Source: JAAYCI01 sp964370165
GTDB lineage: Bacteria; Bacillota; Clostridia; Oscillospirales; Ruminococcaceae
Direction of reading: 5' to 3'
Length of the DNA stretch: 64,000 nt
NCBI GenBank assembly: GCA_964370165.1
Contig: CAYJIG010000001.1
Span: 73,868 to 137,867, forward strand
Shown here: in pieces, positions 16,200 through 25,425 of the stretch
Numbering within the stretch: the stretch's first letter is position 1
Layout of the letters: every line of letters begins with the position of its first letter
Program-made: the position numbers and the translations under genes
Notes under the pieces: generated by a model
Databases searched by the model: none
Told to the model about the DNA's origin: nothing
Seen by the model: only the letters and a program-made list of their open reading frames with translations

Positions 16200-18044
16200 T
16201 TAAAGGCGGTTGTCGGCATAAAAATCATACCCTTTAGCGCGAATGGCATAGTCCATAGCAGGCACAGATACATCGGCGCCAAGAAGCTGAACAAAAACGG
16301 GTTTTTCACCGGCATTGACAGCAATTTCAACTACTTCGTCGCCATCGGTGCGTTTATACACCAGCACACCTTGTTTTGCGTAAGAAAAAGAGATAGAGCC
16401 CGACTTGAAAGCAGAACAATGTTTTCGCAGCTTCGATAAGCGAATCATCAATGTGATAAGCTGAGTTTCGCTACTGTTCCAGTCATAATAACCGCGATTG
16501 AAGGGATCGGCGTAGCCCTGCATAGCGATTTCATCACCGTAATACACACAAGGGATGCCCGGAAGGGTGAACTGCAACACAAAGGCTAGTTTCAGGCGCT
16601 TGATACCGACATGGAATTGCTCAAAAGAAAGGCGACGACCACTTTGCCAGTTGCGGTCATGGTCTACCACCGGCTCGCCGGCCAAGGCAGTGATGGCACG
16701 CTCGGTGTCATGGGTAGATAAATGGGTGGTGCAAGCATGCAGTGCAGGCGCGGGATAGTTTTCGCATATTTCCATGATTTGGCGCGTGAAAAGCGGGGCA
16801 TCTTTAGTCTGGAGATACTCCAAAATAGCCGTACGGAATGGATAGTTCATAACTCCGTCTAGCTCTTCGCCTAAAAAGTAACGACGACGAACATGATATG
16901 CTTCCTTCAAAGAAGCATCTTCCCACACTTCGCCAATAAGCAGGTTGTCTTTACAATTTCGCTTAACCGCAGTGCGAATTTCGGCAATGAAATCATCAGG
17001 TAACTCGTCGGCCACATCAAGACGGAAACCTGACGCACCAAGACCTATCCAATGATCTATAACACCGCCTTCGCCGGTAATAAACTTTCGAAAATCAGGG
17101 TTTTGCTTGTTACAAGCAGGCAAAGTGTCAAAACCCCACCAGCTGTCGTAAGTACCGTCAGGATGGAAATGGAACCAGCTTCGATAAGGGCTTTTAGAGC
17201 CCTGAAATGCACCGTTGCCAGGATAACGACCCTCTTTATTAAAATAAATAGAGTCAGACCCGACGTGGCTGAACACGCCGTCTAAAATGATTTTGATTCC
17301 TAAAGTAGACGCTTCTTCGCAAAGTTTTGCAAAATCTTCGTTTGTGCCAAGATATGGGTCTACCTTTAAGTAGTCGGCGGTGTTGTAGCGATGATTTGAA
17401 TGAGACTCGCAAATGGGATTTAGATAAATCCAGGTGACGCCCAAAGAATAAAGGTAAGGAAGACGTTTTTGTATGCCGGCCAAATCCCCGCCATAGTAAT
17501 CAAGAGTTAGGCTACCATAGCTTTTTGTCTCGCCCCAGAAATAAGGGGGATTTTGCTTATCTTGGCGATAAATACGTTCCCTAAAAGCATATGGCTTGTC
17601 GGGATTGCCCTCAAAAAATCTATCAGGAAAAATGTGGTACATCACACCGCCAAGTGCATGAGGTGGCGTTTTAAAGTCGGAATTATAAACAGTAAGAGGG
17701 AATTTCTTGCCATCAGTTGTTGATAAAATAGCCTCGCCACTGACGTCTTTAAAAAGCTTTTGATAATTTGACCATAAATCGAACCAGTAAAAATACAGCC
17801 CGGCTATATCCACAGATAATTTCACACTAAATAAATCAACAGTGGAGTCATCGGTAGTATTTTTTATGGAGTACAAGGGGTATTGTTGCGCCTCAAACTG
17901 ACCATCTGCTTCTAAAAAAAGCACAGGTGTTTTACAGTTGAGATGCTTAGGAAGCCGAAGGGTAAAGGTGATTTCTTCTCCTGTTTGCACAGCGCCAAAA
18001 GGCGACTTGTGAAAAAGGTCTTGGCTGTTATAAATGGATGGCAT
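16200..18044 (-). CDS. GH13 alpha-glycosidase (neopullulanase/maltodextrin hydrolase type)
   Basis: A 614-residue cytoplasmic alpha-amylase family enzyme with an N-terminal beta-sandwich domain (about 1-125) followed by the TIM barrel. Conserved regions are DGVFSH (255-260), GFRLDVADEL with nucleophile Asp343, LLIGEVWED with acid/base Glu372, and LSTHDTER with Asp446. No signal peptide. It lies 60 bases downstream of glgP in the same direction, so the two probably form one operon that breaks down glycogen or imported maltodextrins: this enzyme handles branched or short dextrins and the phosphorylase releases glucose-1-phosphate. GAGG is present before the ATG. Confidence 0.92.
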   Translation of the reverse strand: MPSIYNSQDLFHKSPFGAVQTGEEITFTLRLPKHLNCKTPVLFLEADGQFEAQQYPLYSIKNTTDDSTVDLFSVKLSVDIAGLYFYWFDLWSNYQKLFKDVSGEAILSTTDGKKFPLTVYNSDFKTPPHALGGVMYHIFPDRFFEGNPDKPYAFRERIYRQDKQNPPYFWGETKSYGSLTLDYYGGDLAGIQKRLPYLYSLGVTWIYLNPICESHSNHRYNTADYLKVDPYLGTNEDFAKLCEEASTLGIKIILDGVFSHVGSDSIYFNKEGRYPGNGAFQGSKSPYRSWFHFHPDGTYDSWWGFDTLPACNKQNPDFRKFITGEGGVIDHWIGLGASGFRLDVADELPDDFIAEIRTAVKRNCKDNLLIGEVWEDASLKEAYHVRRRYFLGEELDGVMNYPFRTAILEYLQTKDAPLFTRQIMEICENYPAPALHACTTHLSTHDTERAITALAGEPVVDHDRNWQSGRRLSFEQFHVGIKRLKLAFVLQFTLPGIPCVYYGDEIAMQGYADPFNRGYYDWNSSETQLITLMIRLSKLRKHCSAFKSGSISFSYAKQGVLVYKRTDGDEVVEIAVNAGEKPVFVQLLGADVSVPAMDYAIRAKGYDFYADNRL

Positions 18045-18104
18045 ATAACCTCCCGTTGCTTAGCAGTGGCCGATGAATGATATCGATTAAAATACAAAAT
18101 GAGT

Positions 18105-20513
18105 TTATCTAACAGGATCCGCAGACCAGATGTTTTTGGCGTATTCTGTGACAGAACGATCGGCCGAGAATATGCCACTACCTGCGATGTTTGAAAGGCT
18201 CATGCGGGTGAACTGGTCTTTATCAAGATAAATGTCAGACAAGCGCTGAACTGCATTGCGATAATCCACAAAATCGGCCATAACCATATATGGATCTTTT
18301 GTGGTTAGGTTGGTGACGATATCTTGGAAGTTCTCACCGCCCCAACCTTTTTGTAAGAAGTCTAATACTTCTTTTGCGACATTATCTTGCTGAATGTAAA
18401 CCGAAGGATGATAACCCTCTTGCTTTTTGATGTCTACTTCCTCGGTTGTCATGCCAAACTGGATGAAGTTCTCGTCGCCCACGGCTTGTGCAATTTCAAC
18501 GTTAGCACCGTCGTATGTTCCCAGTGTGATGGCACCATTTAGCATGAATTTCAAGTTGCCGGTACCTGAGGCTTCGGTACCCGCCAAAGAAATTTGCTCG
18601 CTTATTTCCGAGGCCGGCATCAGTAGCTCGCTGGTTGTTACATTGTAGTCTTCTAAATATACAATACGTAAAAGATCGCGTACCGCAGGGTCAGACTCGA
18701 TCAAATTGCCCAGTTTTACAATCAGGCGAATCATTTGTTTCGCCATGTAGTAGCCCGGCGCCGCCTTTGCAGCAAAAATATATGTTTTCGGCACCACGTT
18801 AAGGTTGGGATTGTTTTTCAAGGCAAGATACTGTGCGGCGATGTTTATTGCGTTCAAGTGCTGACGTTTATATTCGTGCATACGTTTCACTTGGCAGTCG
18901 AAAATAGAAGAAGGATCGATGATTTGACCTGTTTTTTTCATCAAGTGGTTGGCAAAAGAAACCTTGTTGGCTTTTTTTACTTCGTATAAACGCTCAAGCA
19001 CTTTTTTGTTGGTTCTGAATTTTGCAAATTTTTGTAGTTGAGAAGCATCTTTTTTGAACTTGGGCCCGATGACACTTTCCAGTAAATCTGTCAAGCCGGG
19101 GTTTGACTGTAATAGCCAGCGTCTATAGGCGATACCGTTTGTGACGTTGGTGAATTTCTCGGGACAATACAAGTAATAATCATGAAACACTGTTTCTTTT
19201 ATGATTTCACTGTGAAGCTGAGACACGCCATTGATGGAATGAGAAACATAGCAACAGATGTTTGCCATGCGAATATTTCCTTCACCAATAAGCGCCATAT
19301 AGTCAATTTTGCCGGTGTCGCCGGGGAAAGCTTCTTCAAAGTCGCGCCTAGCCCTGTTGTTCATTTCGTTCACAATGCTGTAAATACGTGGTAGAGTGCG
19401 ACGGAAAATGTCCACCGGCCACTTTTCGAGAGCCTCGCTCATGACAGTGTGGTTGGTGTATGCAAAAGTTTTACTGCAAATTTCAAACGCGACTTCCCAA
19501 CTGTACCCGCAATCATCTAGGAAAATGCGCATCAGCTCGGGAATGGCCAAGGTAGGATGAGTATCGTTTATATGAATGGCAACTTTGTCTGCCAAGTTGT
19601 CCAGCGTGCCATATTGTGCCAGGTGGTTTTGAACAATATCACCCACCGAAGCGGCCGAAAGAAAATATTGCTGGCGAAGACGTAAAATCTTGCCTTCAAT
19701 ATGATTATCGTTTGGATATAAAACTTTTGAAATTAGCTCTACATTAGCGTTTTGTGTGAGCGCAGTGTCATAGTTTCCGGCGTTGAAAGCACCCATATCA
19801 AAACTGGGAGCCTTTGCGTTCCACAACCGAAGCTGAGACACACCTGCCGAGTCGTATCCGGAGACATACATGTCATAAGGCACTGCCTTTACCAGCGAAT
19901 AGTTTTTGTGGTTTACATAATGGAAATCGCCGTCCCAGATTTCTTCTATTTCGCCATCAAAACGCACATCTATGGTGTTTTCAGAGTGACTTTTTAGCCA
20001 TACGGAACCACCGGGTAGCCAGTTGTCGGCAAGTTCTTCCTGCCATCCGTCCACGATAACTTGCTTGAAAATGCCATATTCATATAAAATAGAATATCCG
20101 GTAGCGGGAATATCACAAGTGGCAAGGCCGTCCATATAACAAGCGGCCAAGCGACCAAGACCGCCGTTGCCAAGGCCTGCGTCGGGTTCTCGCTCGTATA
20201 AATTTTCCAGCTTCACATCGTGCTCGGCCAAAACACTTTCGGCTAATTTATTCAAGTTTAAGTTAAACAAGTTGGTTTTAAGGGAGCGTCCCATCAAAAA
20301 TTCCATGCACAAATAATACACTTGCTTTGCATTTTGGCCATAGGTATGGGACATGAACTGCTTTCTTTGGGCGCTGAGCATGCGCCGGCATAGCCGAGCA
20401 AGACCACGATATAAATCTTCCTCTGCGGCAGATTTCAAATCGGTATTAAGTTCACTAAGCAGAATGTTCTGAAAGGCTTTTTCAAATTCTCTTTTTGTCA
20501 TTTTTTGACTCAC
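18105..20513 (-). CDS. glgP: Glycogen/maltodextrin phosphorylase
   Basis: Releases glucose-1-phosphate from alpha-1,4-glucans. About 802 residues, normal for GT35. The pyridoxal phosphate site is in EASGTGNLKF (Lys655), and the family motifs YYLCMEFLMGRSL, EREPDAGLGNGGLGRLAACY and HINDTHPTLAIPELMR are intact. I start at GTG 20513 (protein beginning MSQKMTKREF) because GAGGTG lies 6 bases upstream. An in-frame ATG further upstream would add 44 residues unlike the family and has no ribosome binding site. It is first gene of an operon with the GH13 enzyme. Confidence 0.95.
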   Translation of the reverse strand: MSQKMTKREFEKAFQNILLSELNTDLKSAAEEDLYRGLARLCRRMLSAQRKQFMSHTYGQNAKQVYYLCMEFLMGRSLKTNLFNLNLNKLAESVLAEHDVKLENLYEREPDAGLGNGGLGRLAACYMDGLATCDIPATGYSILYEYGIFKQVIVDGWQEELADNWLPGGSVWLKSHSENTIDVRFDGEIEEIWDGDFHYVNHKNYSLVKAVPYDMYVSGYDSAGVSQLRLWNAKAPSFDMGAFNAGNYDTALTQNANVELISKVLYPNDNHIEGKILRLRQQYFLSAASVGDIVQNHLAQYGTLDNLADKVAIHINDTHPTLAIPELMRIFLDDCGYSWEVAFEICSKTFAYTNHTVMSEALEKWPVDIFRRTLPRIYSIVNEMNNRARRDFEEAFPGDTGKIDYMALIGEGNIRMANICCYVSHSINGVSQLHSEIIKETVFHDYYLYCPEKFTNVTNGIAYRRWLLQSNPGLTDLLESVIGPKFKKDASQLQKFAKFRTNKKVLERLYEVKKANKVSFANHLMKKTGQIIDPSSIFDCQVKRMHEYKRQHLNAINIAAQYLALKNNPNLNVVPKTYIFAAKAAPGYYMAKQMIRLIVKLGNLIESDPAVRDLLRIVYLEDYNVTTSELLMPASEISEQISLAGTEASGTGNLKFMLNGAITLGTYDGANVEIAQAVGDENFIQFGMTTEEVDIKKQEGYHPSVYIQQDNVAKEVLDFLQKGWGGENFQDIVTNLTTKDPYMVMADFVDYRNAVQRLSDIYLDKDQFTRMSLSNIAGSGIFSADRSVTEYAKNIWSADPVR

Positions 20514-20816
20514 AAGTAACACCTCAATTTTTAGTTTTGACCTGTTTGTTTGCGTATGCCAAGAACACCTGTGAAAATATCCACAGATAAGGAAAAGTAT
20601 ATTCAAATTGTAGACCTGAAAAGAACTCAAAGTCTTCATGTACATTGATTATAACGGAAAACAAGAATTAAAACAATACAATAATTTTATATAACGTCAA
20701 GTTTTTCTGTAAAAAAAGTGAAAAGGCTTTTTTTTCGCAAGGATTTATACTATACTAATTTAAGAGGAATGTATTATTATATAATAGAATAATAAGTGAA
20801 ATATAGGAGGCAAAAC
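20514..20816. other. Divergent intergenic region between glgP and zapA
   Basis: About 300 bases, AT-rich. It should hold the divergent promoters of the glycogen operon and the zapA operon. A TATAAT at 20780-20785 has no convincing -35 at 17 bases. I see no hairpin or repeat of note. Confidence 0.4.
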
Positions 20817-21299
20817 ATGTCGGCGAGCAAAGTTAAACTTGAAATTTGTGGTTCCAGCTATATGGTATCCACCAACGACCCTGAAGACTACTTGTTGGGT
20901 CTGGCAGAGCGTCTTGATAATGATATGAATCAGATTATGCTGAATACACCAAACGCCAGCGTGACGGCCGCGGCTGTGATGACAGCATTGGCATATTTGG
21001 ACGAGGCGGAAAAAAGCGCGTTTCGTGCAGATAATATGCGGGCGCAGATACAGGGTTATCTGGAGGATGCTGCCAAGGCAAGAACACAGGCAGAGGAAAC
21101 TAAACGTGAGCTACAAAAACTAAAAAATGAAATGCAGTATGGCGTGAATGATTCTGCACGCAACGCCCAAAAGCAAGAGTCGCTTTTGAATTACGGCCAA
21201 AAAAGTGTGTTAAAACGTGACGCAAAACCGGCGATAAGCGTACAAAAGCAAGAGCTGGACGGTCAAATGGAGCTGAATGAAAAGACAGATGGAAAGTAG
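20817..21299 (+). CDS. zapA: Cell division protein ZapA
   Basis: A 160-residue ZapA homologue that should bind and bundle FtsZ at the division ring. The N-terminal globular domain (KVKLEICGSSYMVSTNDPEDYLLGLAERL) is followed by a long helix/coiled coil (about 75-120) and a charged tail, longer than the minimal 80-100-residue ZapA. Start is the ATG at 20817 with AGGAGG 8 bases upstream. It is followed 6 bases later by the U32 gene, so these two are one operon, an arrangement common in Firmicutes. Confidence 0.9.
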   Translation: MSASKVKLEICGSSYMVSTNDPEDYLLGLAERLDNDMNQIMLNTPNASVTAAAVMTALAYLDEAEKSAFRADNMRAQIQGYLEDAAKARTQAEETKRELQKLKNEMQYGVNDSARNAQKQESLLNYGQKSVLKRDAKPAISVQKQELDGQMELNEKTDGK

Positions 21300-21305
21300 C
21301 AAAAT

Positions 21306-23417
21306 ATGAGTCAAAGCCTGCAGATTTTAGCTCCGGCCGGAAACACAGACATGCTGAAAGCGGCTGTTTACAGTGGCGCTGATTGTGTTTACTTAGGAGT
21401 AAAGGGATTTAATGCACGGCGTATGGCCGACAACTTTGAAAATGATGCGCTGCATGAAGCAGTGCAGTTTTGTCATGCACGGAACTGTAAAGTGCATGCA
21501 GCGGTGAACACTGTGGCGTTGCCAATGCGCCAAGATGGCCTGGAAGAGGCTATCTGTCAGGTACGCGATGCCGGATGTGACGCTATTATTGTACAGGATT
21601 TGGCCGCGCTAAAGCTTGCAAAACGCATAGCGCCAAACTTGCCTATACATGCATCTACCCAAATGGGTGTACATTCTTTGGCAGGTGTGCAAAAACTGGC
21701 CGATTGGGGTTTTTCCTGCGCCATATTGGCTCGTGAGCTAAAAGAAGAAGAAATTGCCGAAATAGCGGCAAAAAGCCCGATAGATTTGGAAGTGTTTATA
21801 CATGGTGCGCTTTGTGTTTCGATGAGTGGACAGTGTTATGCCAGTGCGTTTTTGGGTGGACGTAGCGCCAACAAAGGAGCATGTGCAGGGCCGTGCCGCT
21901 TACCGTTTTGTATGGAAGATGAAATGCATGCACAAAAAGACACATATCGATTGTCGCTGAAGGATTTTTCTGTTATCGATGCATTACCGCGCCTTGAAAA
22001 AATGGGTGTTGCGGCGGCGAAAATTGAAGGCAGACTTCGTGGGCCTGAGTATTGTGCCGTGGCGGTGGATAGCGCAAAAAAAGCACTAAACGGCGAAGAA
22101 TATGACAAAAAGTTGTTGCAAGAGGTGTTTAGTCGAAGCGGCCTGACGGGGGGATGGTTTTCGGGAAAACAAGGCATTGAAATGTTTGGTGTGCGCACAG
22201 AGGAAGACACCAAAGCCACAAAAAAAGCATGGCCAAAGGCGAAAGAGCTGTATCGCCGTGAAAAAGCACGGGTTGCAGTAGACATGAAGCTGTTTTTGTG
22301 CAAGGAAGGCGCAAGACTGTTGGTGAGTGACGATGTTTGCACCGTGGAAGAACGCATGGAACAGCCATTGGACACAGCAAAGGATGCATCGGTGAAGTCT
22401 TTACAGCAAGCACTGGCAAAAACCGGTGGAACACCGTTTTATCTAAAAAGTGAAAGTCAAGTGGAAACACAGGGCTTTTTCTTGGCGTCGTCGCTGGCCT
22501 CGGCAATGAGAAGGAATGCTTTGGAAAAACTGCTAAAAATAAGAGAAAATAGAAAGTCGAAAACCTCGCAGATACCTGAGGACAATATATCAGAAATAAA
22601 AAAACCGAGAAATGTTGTAAACAAGTGGAAAAAAGAAGCTAGCGTAGCAAAAACAGAAAAAAGTCGTCCGATGTTTATTGCTCGATTTGAAGATATAAAA
22701 CAAATGTCCGACAAGGTAGCGATGGATTGTGATGTAATAATATTGCCGATATCCATGGCGGATGAAGTGCCGCAAGACTTGCGAAAAAAGACATATTTGT
22801 GGCTACCACGTGCTTTATTTGGCCAAAAAGAAAATACTGTGCGTGACTTGGTTGAAAAAACTGCCAAGGCGGGGTTTGCAGGATTTGAAGTAAATAGCAT
22901 AGCGCATATAGAGCTTTGCAAAAAATATAATGTCATATATGGGCCGTTCATGAACGTGACAAATGACACAGCGGCTGAATTTTTGGCGTCTTCGGAGGAC
23001 TCGATAATTACACTGTCTATGGAGCTTTCTTCGGCGCAGATGAAAGATGTTGCAAGAAATGTAGGCGAAGTGGCCACTGCCGCAGTGGCGTATGGGCATA
23101 TGCCGCTGATGATGACAAGGGCATGTCCATTGGGCACAGGCACATCCTGCAAGAAGTGCAGTAAAAAAGGCGTGCTAGTAGACAGAAAAGGTGCAAGATT
23201 TTCGGTGAGATGTGATAAATCGGTGCGCCAAATATATAACCCGCACGTGCTTTGGTTGGCAGAATATATGGTGACATGGCCATGTGATGCGGCAATATTT
23301 TATTTTACCGATGAAGATGCCAACGAAGTGAAAACAGTGATTCAGCGATATAAAACCGGCCAAAAAGCAACAAAAGAATTTACCAGAGGGCTGTTTTTAA
23401 AAGGGATACAAGACTGA
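21306..23417 (+). CDS. U32 family protein (tRNA/rRNA hydroxylase type, with DUF3656)
   Basis: A 703-residue protein. The N-terminal TIM-barrel half carries the U32 signature EVFIHGALCVSMSGQCYAS (about 162-180). Four cysteines (C170, C177, C193, C197) are well placed for the iron-sulfur cluster known in TrhP/RlhA-type U32 proteins, which hydroxylate tRNA U34 or 23S rRNA. Although annotated historically as collagenase-like peptidases, those studied act on RNA. The C-terminal half includes a DUF3656-like insert and further cysteines (CPLGTGTSCKKCSKKG) near 605-620. It is co-transcribed with zapA. Confidence 0.9.
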   Translation: MSQSLQILAPAGNTDMLKAAVYSGADCVYLGVKGFNARRMADNFENDALHEAVQFCHARNCKVHAAVNTVALPMRQDGLEEAICQVRDAGCDAIIVQDLAALKLAKRIAPNLPIHASTQMGVHSLAGVQKLADWGFSCAILARELKEEEIAEIAAKSPIDLEVFIHGALCVSMSGQCYASAFLGGRSANKGACAGPCRLPFCMEDEMHAQKDTYRLSLKDFSVIDALPRLEKMGVAAAKIEGRLRGPEYCAVAVDSAKKALNGEEYDKKLLQEVFSRSGLTGGWFSGKQGIEMFGVRTEEDTKATKKAWPKAKELYRREKARVAVDMKLFLCKEGARLLVSDDVCTVEERMEQPLDTAKDASVKSLQQALAKTGGTPFYLKSESQVETQGFFLASSLASAMRRNALEKLLKIRENRKSKTSQIPEDNISEIKKPRNVVNKWKKEASVAKTEKSRPMFIARFEDIKQMSDKVAMDCDVIILPISMADEVPQDLRKKTYLWLPRALFGQKENTVRDLVEKTAKAGFAGFEVNSIAHIELCKKYNVIYGPFMNVTNDTAAEFLASSEDSIITLSMELSSAQMKDVARNVGEVATAAVAYGHMPLMMTRACPLGTGTSCKKCSKKGVLVDRKGARFSVRCDKSVRQIYNPHVLWLAEYMVTWPCDAAIFYFTDEDANEVKTVIQRYKTGQKATKEFTRGLFLKGIQD

Positions 23418-23550
23418 AATAGATGATTTTATATAGGATATTAAAAGCGTGAATGATGGAGATTTTTCGTAAAATATGATATCATGTGAAGTGATATTTT
23501 GTACGAGAATTTATGAAGGCTGAAAAGAAAACAATGTGGAGGCGAAGGCA

Positions 23551-23994
23551 ATGACACTGAAAATAAAGCGCCTGAATACAAAAGCACATGCGCCGGGCAG
23601 GGCAACAAATGGCTCGGCAGGAATGGATTTGCGTGCATGCCTGAAAGAAGAAGGCATGTCGCTGAAACCCATGGAACGTGCGCTGATACCCACCGGTATC
23701 GCTATTGAGCTACCCAGCGAAAACACTGTGGGGCTGGTGTTTGCCAGGAGTGGCATGGCGCTACGTCAAGGCCTGGCAATGGCAAACGGCGTGGGTGTGA
23801 TTGACTCGGATTATCGTGGGGAGTTGCAGGTGCCCGTGGTGAATCTTTCGGATAAAGTGATACATATCGCCAACGGAGACCGTATAGCACAGCTGGTGAT
23901 ATCGCCTATTGAACTACCGCAAATGCTGGAGATAGAAGACCTTAGTGATACAGAGCGTGGCAAGGGTGGATTTGGTTCCACCGGCAGCAAATAA
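23551..23994 (+). CDS. dut: dUTP diphosphatase
   Basis: Hydrolyses dUTP to dUMP, keeping uracil out of DNA and feeding thymidylate synthesis. All five trimeric dUTPase motifs are visible in 147 residues: GSAGMDLRA, ARSGMALRQG, GVGVIDSDYRGEL, GDRIAQLV and the C-terminal GKGGFGSTG. Start ATG at 23551 has GGAGG 8 bases upstream. It is followed by the DUF4321 gene and maf in the same direction, forming a small nucleotide-housekeeping group. Confidence 0.96.
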   Translation: MTLKIKRLNTKAHAPGRATNGSAGMDLRACLKEEGMSLKPMERALIPTGIAIELPSENTVGLVFARSGMALRQGLAMANGVGVIDSDYRGELQVPVVNLSDKVIHIANGDRIAQLVISPIELPQMLEIEDLSDTERGKGGFGSTGSK

Positions 23995-24035
23995 TTTAAA
24001 ACGAAAATGTGACTGTGCAGGGGAGTAAAAAACCT

Positions 24036-24308
24036 ATGAAGGTGAAAAAAGTGTTGTTGTTAGTGCTGTGTGTGATAGGCGGGGTTGTGCTGGGCGCATA
24101 TGTGGCAGAGCTGTGCGCCGATATACCGTCAATCAGCTGGCTGGCATTTTCACGTGGGGTAGGTATTAGCCCGCAAGCGCCGTTTGTGCTGGACTTGTCT
24201 ATTTTTGAGTTTTCGTTTGCGTTTTCGATAAATGTGAGCATCGCGCAAGTGATTGCGGTGTCTTTAGCGGTGTGTGTGTACAATTTAATAACTAAAAGAT
24301 GGAAATAA
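24036..24308 (+). CDS. DUF4321 family small membrane protein
   Basis: A 90-residue protein with two hydrophobic segments, at the N-terminus (KVLLLVLCVIGGVVLGAYVAEL) and C-terminus (IAQVIAVSLAVCVYNLI), and a FVLDLSIFEFSFAFSINVS segment between them. This pattern and its position directly before maf match DUF4321, a Firmicute family of unknown function. I use the ATG at 24036 behind GGGGAG; a GTG at 24009 would add nine residues without a ribosome binding site. Confidence 0.8.
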   Translation: MKVKKVLLLVLCVIGGVVLGAYVAELCADIPSISWLAFSRGVGISPQAPFVLDLSIFEFSFAFSINVSIAQVIAVSLAVCVYNLITKRWK

Positions 24309-24347
24309 CATAAGTTTAGTGCGTATACAGTAGCATGGAGATGAAAT

Positions 24348-24917
24348 ATGGCTTTGGTATTGGCGTCAAAAAGTCCGCGAAGACAAGAACTGATGCATTT
24401 TGTAGACCCTTGCTTTGAAGTGGATGTGTCCGGGTTTGACGAAAGCATGGTGACAGAGACACGTCCGGATAAATTGGCCGGTATTTTGGCAGATGAAAAG
24501 GCGAAAGAAGTATTTGCAAGAAGGCCGAAAGACATAATTATCGGTTGCGATACCGTGGTGGAACTGCATAAAAATGCACTTGGAAAGCCAAAAAACGAGG
24601 CACAAGCAGCAGAAATGATAAATGCACTGCAAAATAAAGCGCACAAGGTGCACACCGGGGTAAGTATCTGTGTGCCAAAAGAAAAAGCGCCTGTGTGCAG
24701 CTTTGTCGAGACGACAACGGTTTATTTTGGGGAAATCTCGAAAAAAGAGATAGATGACTATGTGAAAACGACGGAGCCTTATGATAAGGCGGGAGGATAT
24801 GGCGTGCAAGGCTGGGCGGCACGCTATATTTATCGTATAGAAGGATGCTATTATAATGTTATGGGATTGCCCGTGGCGTCTTTATATCGTCATTTGTCTG
24901 CAATCAAAACAGTATAA
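24348..24917 (+). CDS. maf: Maf family nucleotide pyrophosphatase
   Basis: A 189-residue house-cleaning pyrophosphatase expected to hydrolyse dTTP/UTP or modified nucleotides. Motifs: LASKSPRRQELM at the N-terminus, the conserved ADEKAKEV, IIIGCDTVVEL with the catalytic Asp, and GGYGVQGWAARYI. GGAG lies before the ATG. In Bacillus Maf links to septum formation, and here a division gene (zapA) and a MinD-like gene lie on either side. It is the last gene before the repeat region. Confidence 0.95.
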   Translation: MALVLASKSPRRQELMHFVDPCFEVDVSGFDESMVTETRPDKLAGILADEKAKEVFARRPKDIIIGCDTVVELHKNALGKPKNEAQAAEMINALQNKAHKVHTGVSICVPKEKAPVCSFVETTTVYFGEISKKEIDDYVKTTEPYDKAGGYGVQGWAARYIYRIEGCYYNVMGLPVASLYRHLSAIKTV

Positions 24918-25015
24918 TTATGCAAATATAATGCAAAATAGAGAGATTAGTATAATTTTTTTTTGTGAACACGAACAAAAATTGTTAAATTTTAGCTAAT
25001 AATTACAAAAAGTTC

Positions 25016-25044
25016 TTGTGTAAACACAAATATTCTGATATAAT
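25016..25044 (+). promoter_or_regulatory. Promoter with palindromic -35 upstream of the repeat leader
   Basis: TTGTGT (25016-25021) and TATAAT (25039-25044) are 17 bases apart. The -35 is one arm of a perfect inverted repeat TTGTGT-AA-ACACAA (25016-25029). A similar imperfect element (TTGTGAACACGAA) lies at 24963-24975. Transcription from here would run through the three repeats into the MinD-like gene, giving a leader of about 380 bases. Confidence 0.65.
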
Positions 25045-25126
25045 CAGCAGTATGGAATTTAAACATGGGTAAATCATACTTACTTTCTAGGTAGTATGGG
25101 TAGGTATTTTGCGCAATGTTTACCTG

Positions 25127-25409
25127 GAACGAACCCTTATAAGGGGGATAAAAAAACGCACACACCTAATAGGCACCGGACTTTACTTAACGTCTTATTG
25201 GGTCCAGCTTCAAGCTGGTGGAACGAACCCTTATAAGAGACATGAAAAAACGCACACACCTAATAGGCACCGGACTTTACTTAACGTCTTATTGGGTCCA
25301 GCTTCAAGCTGGTGGAACGAACCCTTATAAGAGACATGAAAAAACGCACACACCTAATTAGACACCGAGCTTTACTTAACGTCTTATTGGGTCCAGCTTC
25401 AAGCTGGTG
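25127..25409 (+). repeat. Three tandem 94-bp direct repeats in the leader of the MinD-like gene
   Basis: Copies at 25127-25220, 25221-25314 and 25315-25409. Copies 1 and 2 differ only near 25144-25150. Copy 3 has a few changes and one extra base in the middle. Each ends with CCAGCTTCAAGCTGG, an almost perfect palindrome able to form a hairpin. Flanking GGGT/ACCC and CTTAT/ATAAG could extend it across the junction into the next copy. The unit length is not a multiple of 3, so the short open frames running through it are not conserved coding. The last hairpin ends about 10 bases before the gene's ribosome binding site. Confidence 0.9.
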
Positions 25410-25425
25410 GCTCGGAGGCTGGAAC

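Noticed and set aside
18105..20645. 44-residue N-terminal extension of glycogen phosphorylase
   Set aside because: The added residues do not resemble the family and lack a ribosome binding site. GTG at 20513 has one.
25109..25330. Open frame of 73 codons running through the tandem repeats
   Set aside because: The 94-bp unit is not a multiple of 3, so each copy is read in a different frame. There is no ribosome binding site. The repeat is better explained as leader RNA or DNA sites.
25127..25409. Possible CRISPR array
   Set aside because: Copies are directly adjacent with no unique spacers, the unit is 94 bp, and no cas genes are present.
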